A stretch of 31,022 bases of DNA from IMG/VR virus record IMGVR_UViG_3300042914_002803, positions 1-31,022 of that record, one strand, 5' to 3'. Shown here piece after piece: positions 22,483 to 29,883 of the stretch. Every line of letters begins with the position of its first letter. Position 1 is the first letter of the stretch. Below the pieces are notes generated by a model that saw only the letters and a program-made list of their open reading frames with translations, was not told the DNA's origin and did not search any database. The stretch comes from a virus. Both the position numbers and the translations under genes were made by a program.

Positions 22483-22767
22483 ATGGCAGCAAGGAAGGAA
22501 CAGTCGTTCCATTGGAGCCGAGAGGCCCGACGGGTCCAGGTGCTCGGCGGCGGGACGAACGTGCGCATCTTCGACCATGAAGGCCTGAGCTGGGTGATGC
22601 ACGATCGGGACGCCAGCTGCGCTGCGGCACTGCAGACACTCCTCGCCTACGTCGCCGACCATGACAAGGAGTGCGCCGAGCGCATCTACTCGGAGCTGCC
22701 CGAGGTGTGGCGTGAGCGTGCCGATCGCGACCTCACGAAGGCCGACGAGGACGAGGTGATCCGGTGA
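22483..22767 (+). CDS. early protein, 94 residues, unknown function
   Basis: The sequence begins MAARKEQSFHWSREARRVQVLGGGTNVRIFDHEGLSWVMHDRD. A Cys-containing helix (ASCAAALQTLLAYVADHDKECAERIYSEL) and an acidic C-terminus follow. It begins one base after the previous stop and shares four bases with the next gene. No family is recognised; the short beta part might bind a partner protein. Confidence 0.65.
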   Translation: MAARKEQSFHWSREARRVQVLGGGTNVRIFDHEGLSWVMHDRDASCAAALQTLLAYVADHDKECAERIYSELPEVWRERADRDLTKADEDEVIR

Positions 22768-22985
22768 CCGCCGGCACCCAGTACGACGTCGCCTACCTGC
22801 TGCAGCTGGAGGTGCGCCGGGTGAGCCGCCAGCGCGACCGGCTGCTCGCAGCGATCGCCGCCCACCGGGCTGCGTGCGTCGCCGACGACGCCGACGACGC
22901 CACCCAGCACGACGCCGACGTCGCCCTGTGGGAGACCGCTGCGACGTTCGGCGATCGTGACGGCGGGAACGGGGTGCAGGCGTGA
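22764..22985 (+). CDS. early coiled-coil protein, 73 residues, unknown function
   Basis: A helical protein (QYDVAYLLQLEVRRVSRQRDRLLAAIAAHRAACVADDADDATQHDADVALWETAATFGD) with an acidic middle. Overlaps at both ends indicate coupled translation with the neighbouring genes, including the RusA gene downstream. Function unknown. Confidence 0.6.
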   Translation: MTAGTQYDVAYLLQLEVRRVSRQRDRLLAAIAAHRAACVADDADDATQHDADVALWETAATFGDRDGGNGVQA

Positions 22986-23425
22986 GCAACCCTGTCGTCA
23001 GGTTCAGCGTCGTCGGCACCCCGGTTCAGCAGGGCTCGAAGCGTCACGTCGGCGGTGGGCGCATGATCGAGGCAGCGAACGGGCACCGGGAATGGCGTCA
23101 CGCCGTCGCCACCGAGGCCGCGGCCGTCGCCGCCCGGCGCACCGACACGCCCCTCGACGGGCCGCTGTGCCTGTCGGTGGCGTTCTCGTTCCCGATGCCC
23201 GCGTCCAGGCCGAAGCGTCTGCTGCGCATCGGTCGCGCCTGGAAGCAGACAGCCCCGGACCTCGACAAGCTGATTCGCTCCGTCGGCGACGCTCTCACCG
23301 TCTCGGGTCTGATACGCGACGACGCCCGGATCGGGATGGTGATGGCGTCGAAGGTCGAGACGACCGACGCCGCCGGAGCCGACATCGCACTCTGGCCCCT
23401 CGACGCGCTCGGGGGTGACCGGTGA
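22982..23425 (+). CDS. RusA-family Holliday junction resolvase
   Basis: A 147-residue nuclease of the RusA fold that resolves four-way DNA junctions and branched replication intermediates. The N-terminal VVGTPVQQGSKRHVGGGR fits the family opening. The acidic and basic active-site set appears as TAPDLDKLIRSVGDAL (D93, D95, K96, D103) and LIRDDARI (D113, D114). Phages often use RusA to clean up DNA before packaging or during recombination. GTG 22982 overlaps the previous gene by four bases. Confidence 0.9.
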   Translation: MSNPVVRFSVVGTPVQQGSKRHVGGGRMIEAANGHREWRHAVATEAAAVAARRTDTPLDGPLCLSVAFSFPMPASRPKRLLRIGRAWKQTAPDLDKLIRSVGDALTVSGLIRDDARIGMVMASKVETTDAAGADIALWPLDALGGDR

Positions 23426-24432
23426 GCCACCGACAGCACGGCACCCGAGCGAAGTACACGATCGACGGCTGTCGCTGCGACGACTGCCGGGACGCGTCGA
23501 GGCTGTACGAGCTGGAGCGTCGGAACGCCCTCACCCCACGCCTCGTCTCCGCTGAGCCTGCTCGACGTCACGTCCTTGAGCTCATGGCGCAGGGCCTCGG
23601 GTTCAAGCGTGTCGGCCAGCTGGCCGGGCTGTCGACGTCGACGATGACGGCCCTCATCTACGGCAAGCCCGGCCGGCCACCGACCAAGCGCATCAAGCCG
23701 TCGACGGCCGAGGCGATCCTGGCGGTGAGCTGGAGTGTCGACCACCTCGCCGACGGGACGAGGATCGACGCTGCCAGCACCCACGCCAACATCGCCAAGC
23801 TCACCGCCGCCGGTGTCCCGCGTGCCCGCATCGCTGAGCGTCTCGGCACCACCACCCTGCAGATCCCCGCCGGTCGACGCTACGTCACCGCACGCACCGC
23901 CCGGATCATCGCCGGCATGGCAGCCGATCTGGACGCCGGGACGCTGGTGACGGTCCGACGCTCACGCCACGGCGATCAGACGATCGCCCCGCCGGCAGCC
24001 GAGAAGCCCCGCCGCACGTTCGCCGAGTCCGACGAGATCGACCGGCTGTTCAACGAGCTGGCCGACGTCGTCCTGGAGCGACAGCAGCCGTGGCGTGCGC
24101 AGGCTGCGTGCCGCGGTGAGGACCGGCCGACGTGGGTGTGGTTTACGGCGCGCGGTGACGTCCCGACGCAGGCGAAGGCCCGGCGCATCTGCACGGCGTG
24201 TCCGGTTCGCGCCGAGTGCCTCGCCTACGCCGAGTCAAAGCGCCTGCGGATCGGCATATGGGGGGGCGTGTCGATCCACGCCCACCTGCGCCAGAACGCC
24301 CCGACCGTCGAGTGCCCCGAGTGCGGCGACGCGTTCGTCGCCCAGGGCCAGCAGAAGGTGTGCAGCGAGGAGTGCCGCCACGCCCGGCACCACCGGCAGA
24401 AGATGCTGAGCCACCAGCGGGCGGCGTCGTGA
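23422..24432 (+). CDS. multi-domain WhiB-family protein with HTH regions and zinc ribbon
   Basis: A 336-residue regulator-like protein. The N-terminal HGTRAKYTIDGCRCDDCRDASRLYELERR (C17, C19, C22) is a Cys motif common in actinophage regulators. Two helix-turn-helix-like stretches follow (GLGFKRVGQLAGLSTSTMTALIYG, about 58-81; LTAAGVPRARIAERLGTTTLQI, about 127-148). The WhiB core has C230, C257, C260 and C266 (C-x26-C-x2-C-x5-C) and GIWGG at 278-282; WhiB proteins normally hold a [4Fe-4S] cluster. The C-terminus holds a probable zinc finger (C298, C301, C314, C318) and a basic end. It probably reprograms transcription, of phage or host. Confidence 0.85.
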   Translation: MSHRQHGTRAKYTIDGCRCDDCRDASRLYELERRNALTPRLVSAEPARRHVLELMAQGLGFKRVGQLAGLSTSTMTALIYGKPGRPPTKRIKPSTAEAILAVSWSVDHLADGTRIDAASTHANIAKLTAAGVPRARIAERLGTTTLQIPAGRRYVTARTARIIAGMAADLDAGTLVTVRRSRHGDQTIAPPAAEKPRRTFAESDEIDRLFNELADVVLERQQPWRAQAACRGEDRPTWVWFTARGDVPTQAKARRICTACPVRAECLAYAESKRLRIGIWGGVSIHAHLRQNAPTVECPECGDAFVAQGQQKVCSEECRHARHHRQKMLSHQRAAS

Positions 24433-24893
24433 TCGTCCACGCCGAGCCGTTCCACGGCAACGAACCCTCCGATCGCATCGAGGCGATCACGCACCTGCTG
24501 CAGCGTCCCGACTGGCACGCCGAGGCTGTGTGTCGCGGCCGGACCGACGTGATGTTCCCGAAGTCGAGGAACCGGTCACAGCGGTGGGCCGAGGCGATCG
24601 CCGTCTGCGACGGCTGCCCGGTGCGAACCCCGTGCGCCGAAGCCGCCGACGAGCGCCCTGAGATTCACGGGGTGTGGGGTGGCCGGCGTCGGATGCCCGA
24701 GGCCGGGAAGTTCTCCGTGATCGACCTCATGGTCGACGTCGGCGGCTGGTGGTCCGCACCGCAGCTCGCCGAGACGACCGGCTGGACCCAGCAGATGGCT
24801 CGCAGGCGACTCCGGGAGCACCTCCTCGCCGGACGCCTGGAGTGCCGCAACGAAGGGCGCACCGTGTTCTACCGACCGACAGGAGCGAAGTGA
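24429..24893 (+). CDS. WhiB domain fused to a C-terminal winged-helix-like domain
   Basis: A 154-residue protein. The WhiB core carries C35, C60, C63 and C69 (VCDGCPVRTPC) and GVWGG at 81-85. It is followed at about 95-150 by a winged-helix-like unit (VIDLMVDVGGWWSAPQLAETTGWTQQMARRRLREHLLAGRLE, then VFYRP). The second WhiB gene in a row, it overlaps the first by four bases. WhiB proteins usually are about 80-130 residues without such an extension. The fusion suggests direct, sequence-specific DNA binding in addition to partnership with the host sigma factor. Confidence 0.82.
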   Translation: MIVHAEPFHGNEPSDRIEAITHLLQRPDWHAEAVCRGRTDVMFPKSRNRSQRWAEAIAVCDGCPVRTPCAEAADERPEIHGVWGGRRRMPEAGKFSVIDLMVDVGGWWSAPQLAETTGWTQQMARRRLREHLLAGRLECRNEGRTVFYRPTGAK

Positions 24894-26224
24894 GCAACGA
24901 CCTCGAAGACCTGACCCGCGTCGAGCCCCGTCGCGACCGTTGGGGGCGACCGCTGATCCTGCCGAAGGGTGGCGACAAGCCCGTCGCCTACACCCGGCCC
25001 ACGACGATCGCCGACACCCTCGACGACCGGCACAACCTGGAGCTGTGGATGCAGCGCCAGGTGGCCCTCGGCCTCGCCGCCCGACCCGACCTCGTCGCCC
25101 GGATCGCCACCACCAGCCCCGACGACAAGTCGGCCCTGAACGGCATCTGCTCCGACGCACGGGACGCCGCCGGCAGCAGCGCCGCGGCGAACATGGGGAC
25201 GGCGATCCACGCTGCCGTCGAACAGGTCAACCGCGGCCACGACGCCCCAGCGATGTTCGCCGACGCGATCGCCGAGTACACCGCCGCCCTCGAACGCCAC
25301 GGCCTGACCGTCAACCCGGACCACGTCGAGCAGTTCTGCGTGAACGAACCGATCCACGCCGCCGGGACGTTCGACATGATCGTCGAGCACGACGGACGCA
25401 GCTACATCGCCGACCTGAAGACCGGGGCGTCGATCGCCTGGTCGGGGCGCAGCTTCGCCGTCCAGCTCGCCATCTACGCCGGGGCGACCAGCTACTACGA
25501 CGTCGCCACCGACACCCACAGCGAACCTGTCGACGTCGACCGGGAGCGGGCGATCATCGTCCACCTGCCCGCGGCCGGTGGGCCGTGCACCATCCACTGG
25601 CTCGACATCGCCGCTGGTGCTGAAGCCCTCGAACACGCCCTGTGGGTGCGTCGCTGGAGGAAGAACGACGACCTGGTGCGCGACCTGGAGCCCGTCGAAC
25701 GGCCGAAGGCCCGCCGGAAGTCGGCCGGGAAGCCGAAGCGCACCCTCGAACCGGTGCCGATGCCCGACCTGCCCCCGGAGACCGAGGCTGCGGCACGGGC
25801 GAACGCCCGACCTGCACCGATGCTGAAGCTGCACCCGTCCGAGGGCGACCTCGTCGCCGTCGAACTCGTCCACGAACTCCGCGACCGTGCCCTCGCCTCC
25901 GACGAGGAGCCGACCATCCGACGCTGGGTGCAGGAGTCACGGGACGCTCACTGCGACTACTCGATGGGGCGCGGCCTGCACTCGGAACGACGCTTCCTCA
26001 TCTCGTCGGCGTCGGTGACGCTCGCCGAGGGCGGCGACGGCGACGAGTGGGCGCGGGCCGTGCTCGCTGTCGTCCTCGGCGACGACGCCCACAAGCTGTC
26101 CGTCACCGTGGGCCAGCTGCTCGGCACGCTCACCCGTGAGCAGGCTGTCACCGTCGACGAACTCGCCCGCACCGCCGTCGCCCACTACGACGACGCCGGC
26201 CGACTCCAGGTGGTCCCGGCGTGA
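24890..26224 (+). CDS. RecB/Cas4-type nuclease (PD-(D/E)XK)
   Basis: A 444-residue protein. The central nuclease (about 90-215) shows GTAIHAAVEQVNRG (H107), AAGTFDMIVE (D162), YIADLKTG (D175, K177) and AVQLAIYAG (Q192, Y196), the motif order of RecB-like exonucleases. The N-terminus (VEPRRDRWGRPLIL) and a C-terminal part (about 300-444, helical; LVAVELVHELRDRAL) have no recognised function. Such nucleases process DNA ends for recombination near phage SSB genes. GTG 24890 has AGGAG at 24881-24885. It could work with the SSB encoded just downstream. Confidence 0.87.
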   Translation: MSNDLEDLTRVEPRRDRWGRPLILPKGGDKPVAYTRPTTIADTLDDRHNLELWMQRQVALGLAARPDLVARIATTSPDDKSALNGICSDARDAAGSSAAANMGTAIHAAVEQVNRGHDAPAMFADAIAEYTAALERHGLTVNPDHVEQFCVNEPIHAAGTFDMIVEHDGRSYIADLKTGASIAWSGRSFAVQLAIYAGATSYYDVATDTHSEPVDVDRERAIIVHLPAAGGPCTIHWLDIAAGAEALEHALWVRRWRKNDDLVRDLEPVERPKARRKSAGKPKRTLEPVPMPDLPPETEAAARANARPAPMLKLHPSEGDLVAVELVHELRDRALASDEEPTIRRWVQESRDAHCDYSMGRGLHSERRFLISSASVTLAEGGDGDEWARAVLAVVLGDDAHKLSVTVGQLLGTLTREQAVTVDELARTAVAHYDDAGRLQVVPA

Positions 26225-26433
26225 GCCCCGACGACGCACCTCGGATCATCGCCGTCTGGGACATCGTCCTCGACCAGCGGCAAGGCGTCCACGGTGGCAT
26301 CACCCAGCGCGTCGCCATGCTGCCGACCGACCTGGCCGACATCGTCGCCTGCCTCAAGTCCTGCCACACGACCATCGTCGAGCTGCGCGCCGAGGTGCAG
26401 CGGCTCTCCACCATCGCCCGGCCGAACGGCTGA
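26221..26433 (+). CDS. small early protein, 70 residues, unknown function
   Basis: The sequence MSPDDAPRIIAVWDIVLDQRQGVHGGITQRVAMLPTDL is followed by a helix (DIVACLKSCHTTIVELRAEVQRLSTIA). It overlaps the nuclease gene by four bases and precedes SSB by 38 bases. No family is recognised. Confidence 0.6.
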   Translation: MSPDDAPRIIAVWDIVLDQRQGVHGGITQRVAMLPTDLADIVACLKSCHTTIVELRAEVQRLSTIARPNG

Positions 26434-26455
26434 AGCGAAACACCAACCAACCAAC

Positions 26456-26469
26456 CACAGAAGGACCAA
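26456..26469 (+). promoter_or_regulatory. start-associated motif CACAGAAGGACCAA, copy 4
   Basis: It is two bases before ATG 26472 of SSB. It differs from copy 1 by one missing G. No hairpin precedes it; instead there is a CCAACCAACCAAC run at 26443-26455. Confidence 0.55.
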
Positions 26470-26471
26470 CC

Positions 26472-26861
26472 ATGACCAGCAACGACCTTGACTGGGAGTT
26501 CGAGGAACTCTCGACCTCCGGCACGTTCGCCACGTTCAAGTCGCTCGGCGACAGCTACACGGGGCGCATCGAGCAGTTCAGCGTCGACGGCGGCACCGAC
26601 TTCGACGGGAACCCCGTGCCGCTCCTCGTCCTCGCCACCGTCGACGGCACCGTCAAGATCACTGGCTCCCAGGCGTCGCTGCGCCGGCAGATGACCGACC
26701 TCGCCACCCGGCTCACCGTCGGCCACGGCTGCAAGGTCACCTACGACTCGGACTACGAGACGAAGCACGGCACGAAGGGGAAGTCGTTCGCCGTCGCCGT
26801 CACCCCGACGCCCGTCGCGCCGATCGTGCCGACGTACAGCGACGACGAGGCCCCGTTCTGA
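26472..26861 (+). CDS. ssb: single-stranded DNA-binding protein (phage type)
   Basis: A 129-residue protein with a beta-rich OB-like body (TFATFKSLGDSYTGRIEQFSVDGG, PLLVLATVDGTVKITGSQ, KVTYDSDYETKHGTKGKSFAVAV) and an acidic, aromatic-ended tail (TYSDDEAPF). The tail is the hallmark of SSBs that recruit partners. SSB protects single-stranded DNA during replication and recombination. Its own start-associated motif and a strong hairpin directly after the gene suggest an individually tuned expression level. The body is not typical of E. coli-type SSB, so it belongs to a phage branch of this fold. Confidence 0.78.
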   Translation: MTSNDLDWEFEELSTSGTFATFKSLGDSYTGRIEQFSVDGGTDFDGNPVPLLVLATVDGTVKITGSQASLRRQMTDLATRLTVGHGCKVTYDSDYETKHGTKGKSFAVAVTPTPVAPIVPTYSDDEAPF

Positions 26862-26884
26862 CCTGAGCGCCACTGCCACCAGTT

Positions 26885-26917
26885 GGCCCGGTCCGGGATT
26901 GCGCCCCGGACCGGGCC
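26885..26917 (+). terminator. strong hairpin after ssb
   Basis: A perfect 13-bp stem (GGCCCGGTCCGGG at 26885-26897, CCCGGACCGGGCC at 26905-26917) with a 7-base loop. There is no U-run. It can end or attenuate transcription after ssb, before the next gene. Confidence 0.7.
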
Positions 26918-26934
26918 GGTGTCCATCAGTCCTC

Positions 26935-26948
26935 CACAGAAGGGAACC
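26935..26948 (+). promoter_or_regulatory. start-associated motif CACAGAAGGGAACC, copy 5
   Basis: It is eight bases before ATG 26957, longer than at copies 1, 2 and 4. It follows the strong hairpin at 26885-26917, as seen also for copies 1 and 2. Confidence 0.5.
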
Positions 26949-26956
26949 CGAAAGAC

Positions 26957-27373
26957 ATGGCGACACTACTGATCCCCACGCCCATCTGGGCCACGCCCGA
27001 CGGCTGGTTCACGACCACCGCCCACACGCTCGAACAGGCCGACGACGAGCAGCTCGTCGATCACTTCCACCGGCTCGCCTGCGCCTGCATCCTCGCCGCC
27101 GACCAGGGCGTCCACAACGTCGCGCTCGTCGCTGCCCGACGCTGGTCGGAGTGGGTGATCGGCGTCCGGCTCGGTGACGGCGTCACACCCGACGGGAAGC
27201 CGATCAACCCCGGCCCGGCGTTCGCCAAGCTCACCCCACGGCAGCGCCTCACCTGCTGTCAGATGGGACGCCTCGACGGCGACGTCCTCCACGACCACCT
27301 CCGGCGTGCCACGTCGATCGACGAGGTCGGACGCCAAGCCTGCCTGCGCTACGTCGACGCAGTGGTGGCGTGA
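26957..27373 (+). CDS. early protein, 138 residues, unknown function
   Basis: The sequence MATLLIPTPIWATPDGWFTTTAHTL is followed by helices (EQADDEQLVDHFHRLACACILAADQGVHNVALVAARRWSEWVIGV). A Pro-rich loop (TPDGKPINPGPAFAKLTPRQRLTCCQMG) and a helical end come next. It starts after the hairpin and copy 5 of the repeated motif, and it overlaps the primase-like gene by four bases. The overlap suggests stoichiometric production with it, perhaps as a replication accessory protein; I do not recognise a family. Confidence 0.65.
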   Translation: MATLLIPTPIWATPDGWFTTTAHTLEQADDEQLVDHFHRLACACILAADQGVHNVALVAARRWSEWVIGVRLGDGVTPDGKPINPGPAFAKLTPRQRLTCCQMGRLDGDVLHDHLRRATSIDEVGRQACLRYVDAVVA

Positions 27374-29163
27374 CCGACCTCGACCCACGCGAAGCGAACT
27401 TCCGAGATGCGCTCGCGATGCGCGCCAAGCTCGCCGAGGCGCGCATCGCACAGCGCGAGCAGACGCTCGTCGACAACGCCGACCCGGCGACCGAGGCGAT
27501 CCTCGCCGACCTCGTCAACCAGCGCGTCACAGCGTCACAACCCGAGCCCCTTGTCGAGCACGTCGAGCTGCCCGACTGGCCCGTCGACGTGCTGCCCGAC
27601 TGGGTGGCCGACCACGTCACCACCACCGCGGCCCGGCTCCAGGTGCCCGTCGACCTCTGCTGCCAGCTGGCCGTCGGCGTCCTCGCCTCGATCACCCAGG
27701 GCCACGTCCGGGTCGCCGTCGACGACTGGGCCGAACCGACTGCGCTGTTCTGTTACTGCGCCATGCACTCCGGTGCCGGCAAGTCCCCGGCCGAGAAGGC
27801 GATTGTCGGGCCACTGCGGGAGTGGGAACGCCGCCGGCGGGCCGACACCGCCGACGACCACGCCATCGCCGACGCCGAGTGGAGGGTCGCACAGAAGCGC
27901 GTCAAGGAACTCGAATCACAGCACGCGAAAGGTGCGTGCGACCTGTCGGAGTTCCGGGAGGCTGCGATCCGTGCCGCCGACCCGCGACCTGCGCCGTTCC
28001 GGCTCACCGTCGACGACACCACGCCCGAACGCCTCACCCAGCTCCTCGCCGCCCACAAGCGGCTCGCCCTCATCTCCACAGAAGCCGGGCTCCTCGACAT
28101 GGTCGCCGGGGCCTACGCCGCGAACTCCCAGGCGAACCTCGACGTGTACCTCAAGGCGTGGGCCGGCGAAACGATCATCCGGGACCGCAAGGGCGGCGAC
28201 GGCGGGCCCGAGACCACCGTCGTCGAGGACGCCCTGCTGTCGGTCGTCCTGACGATCCAGCCGTCGGTCATCGAGAGGTACCAGCAGACCCAGCCGGAGC
28301 TGCGTGGCCGCGGGTTCTTCGCCCGGTTCATGCCGTCGATGCCGACGTCGCTGGTCGGCACCCGGAGGTTCGCCAAGCGTGGCGGCCCAGGGCCTGAGGC
28401 CGATTGCTACGCCGCCCGGATCGCCGACCTCGCCGACACCCTCAGCGGCCCCGAGTTCACCATCACGCTCGACGACGACGCCGCCGAGGAGTTCTACGGG
28501 TGGTGCGAACAGATGGAGGCCGACCTCGCCCCCGGCCGGCCCCTCGAACCTCTGCACGACGCCTCGTCGAAGATCAGGTCGTCCACGCTCAGGCTCGCTG
28601 CGATTCTCACCACAGCGTCCACCCAGGCGCTCACCGTCGACGTCGCCACGATGCGGGCGGCGATCAGGGTGGGCGACTACTGGGTGGCGCACGCGATGGC
28701 CGTTGAAGGTGTCGTCCTCGGTGCCGACTCCGAGGACCAGCACGCCGTGGACGTGGCCGTCGACATCCTCAACTGGTGCCGGAAGCACAGCCGAACGGAG
28801 TTCACCCCGAGGGACGTCCACCTGTCGCTGCGACGTCGGTACTACCACGTCGAGGACCTCGTTCCCGGCCTGGAGCTGCTCGAAGCGAAGGGCTGGGTGT
28901 GGTTCGTGCTGGGCGAGTTGACCGACGTCGGCCAGCGTGGTGCGCGCGTTCTCGCGCGAACTCGGCCCGAAGTTCTCACGCGCAGCGTTCAGCATCTCAC
29001 GGACAGCGGAAGTACGCGTACAAGTACGCGTACGCGCTTAGAGCAGGGGAAAACACCTCCTCCTCCTCCCAAAAGCACACCCACAGACGAGGACCCGGAC
29101 CCTGCGCGCGTACGCGTACTTGTACGCGAACTCACCGAGGCCGACCTGGGGCCCTTGCTGTGA
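27370..29163 (+). CDS. primase/helicase-like protein (DUF3987 type)
   Basis: A 597-residue protein. After a helical N-terminus, ALFCYCAMHSGAGKSPAEKAI contains a P-loop-like HSGAGKS (133-139). Next come FRLTVDDTTPERLTQLLAAHKRLALISTEAGLLDMVAG and RFMPSMPTSLVGTRRF. The order and style match DUF3987/YfjI-like proteins, thought to act in replication initiation, often found with SSB genes. The C-terminal 50 residues are low complexity (STRTSTRTR, PPPPPKSTPTDEDPDP, ARVRVLVRE). The DNA there carries a 23-bp inverted repeat. The overlap with the preceding start (GTGA) indicates coupling. Confidence 0.82.
   Translation: MTDLDPREANFRDALAMRAKLAEARIAQREQTLVDNADPATEAILADLVNQRVTASQPEPLVEHVELPDWPVDVLPDWVADHVTTTAARLQVPVDLCCQLAVGVLASITQGHVRVAVDDWAEPTALFCYCAMHSGAGKSPAEKAIVGPLREWERRRRADTADDHAIADAEWRVAQKRVKELESQHAKGACDLSEFREAAIRAADPRPAPFRLTVDDTTPERLTQLLAAHKRLALISTEAGLLDMVAGAYAANSQANLDVYLKAWAGETIIRDRKGGDGGPETTVVEDALLSVVLTIQPSVIERYQQTQPELRGRGFFARFMPSMPTSLVGTRRFAKRGGPGPEADCYAARIADLADTLSGPEFTITLDDDAAEEFYGWCEQMEADLAPGRPLEPLHDASSKIRSSTLRLAAILTTASTQALTVDVATMRAAIRVGDYWVAHAMAVEGVVLGADSEDQHAVDVAVDILNWCRKHSRTEFTPRDVHLSLRRRYYHVEDLVPGLELLEAKGWVWFVLGELTDVGQRGARVLARTRPEVLTRSVQHLTDSGSTRTSTRTRLEQGKTPPPPPKSTPTDEDPDPARVRVLVRELTEADLGPLL
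29011..29128. repeat. 23-bp perfect inverted repeat with GTACGCGTAC palindromes inside the primase-like gene
   Basis: Arms at 29015-29037 and 29106-29128 are exact reverse complements, separated by 68 bases. The 10-bp palindrome GTACGCGTAC occurs three times (29012-29021, 29024-29033, 29110-29119). The intervening sequence is strongly purine/pyrimidine biased (GGGGAAAACACCTCCTCC-type). The arms encode unlike peptides (STRTSTRTR-like versus ARVRVLVRE), so selection acts on DNA or RNA rather than protein. A replication origin or a binding site for a dimeric protein is the leading idea. Confidence 0.75.
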
Positions 29164-29399
29164 GCAGGCACGACGACGAGGTCTACGACTTCCTGTACTC
29201 GATCGCCGCCGGCGTCGCCCTGCGTGAAGCGGCCGCTTACCTCGTCACCGCGCTCAAGATCATTCGCGCCCTCGGCTACGACACGAACGACCTCGACCTC
29301 TGGCCCGTCGTCCTCGCCGACGCCGCCTGGGAGTTCGACCCCACCTGCACCCGAGCACCACAGGAGTACCGCCATGCCCAGGACCAAACGCCCGAGTGA
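29160..29399 (+). CDS. small early protein, 79 residues, unknown function
   Basis: (V/M)SRHDDEVYDFLYSIAAGVALREAAAYLVTALKIIRALGYDTNDLDLWPVVLADAAWEFDPT is an acidic, helical protein. GTG 29160 overlaps the primase-like gene by four bases, and its end overlaps the next gene by 26 bases. It could assist the primase-like protein, but this is by position only. Confidence 0.6.
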   Translation: MSRHDDEVYDFLYSIAAGVALREAAAYLVTALKIIRALGYDTNDLDLWPVVLADAAWEFDPTCTRAPQEYRHAQDQTPE

Positions 29400-29838
29400 A
29401 CTCGCTCAGACCGCGGGCTTCATCCACCTCGCAGCTCGACGCTGCCAGGCCGACGTCGCCGTCGTCCTCGGACGGCTGCGCGACTGGTCGGCCGGTGCGT
29501 CGAACACCTCGAGCGGACCGTCCCCGAAGAACCAGGTCGGCAGGCCCACCGAGGCGCAGGCCCTCGGTCACGACCAGTTCGGCCAGCTGCGCGAACAGCT
29601 CGTCCACCAGCTGCTCATCGCCGACCGTGCGATGCGCAACGTCGAGTCGATCCGACGCCAGGTCATGGACGACCCACCGAGCCGACACCCCGAGGAGCGT
29701 GGGCTGGCGAAGTGCTGCAACATCCACGGCTGCCCCGACGACGCGTGGGCTGAGCGTGCCGGTCGCTGCGACACCTGCTACCGCTACCACCGGCGCAACG
29801 ACCTCGACCGTCGCAACCCGACCGAAGAAACTGCGTGA
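29374..29838 (+). CDS. early protein with C-terminal Cys cluster (zinc finger-like)
   Basis: A 154-residue protein. The N-terminal half is helical (RPSELAQTAGFIHLAARRCQADVAVVLGRLRDW). A long helical segment follows (GQLREQLVHQLLIADRAMRNVESIRRQVMDD). The C-terminus has CCNIHGCPDDAWAERAGRCDTCYRYHRR, with Cys and His spaced like a zinc-binding element and a basic follow-up. ATG 29374 has AGGAG at 29362-29366. Last gene of the early operon before the hairpin at 29884-29899. Possibly nucleic-acid-binding. Confidence 0.65.
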   Translation: MPRTKRPSELAQTAGFIHLAARRCQADVAVVLGRLRDWSAGASNTSSGPSPKNQVGRPTEAQALGHDQFGQLREQLVHQLLIADRAMRNVESIRRQVMDDPPSRHPEERGLAKCCNIHGCPDDAWAERAGRCDTCYRYHRRNDLDRRNPTEETA

Positions 29839-29883
29839 AGTCGTGGACAGCGTCGACGTGACTGTGGGACATTGGGTATCTGA

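Noticed and set aside
24890-26224. Cas4-like nuclease considered as evidence for a CRISPR or defence system
   Set aside because: It lies among phage replication genes next to SSB and RusA, without Cas1 or Cas2. The RecB-like fold is common in phage recombination systems.
28077-28085. A further match to the CACAGAAG start motif
   Set aside because: It lies inside the primase-like gene, lacks GGGAC and has no start codon after it.
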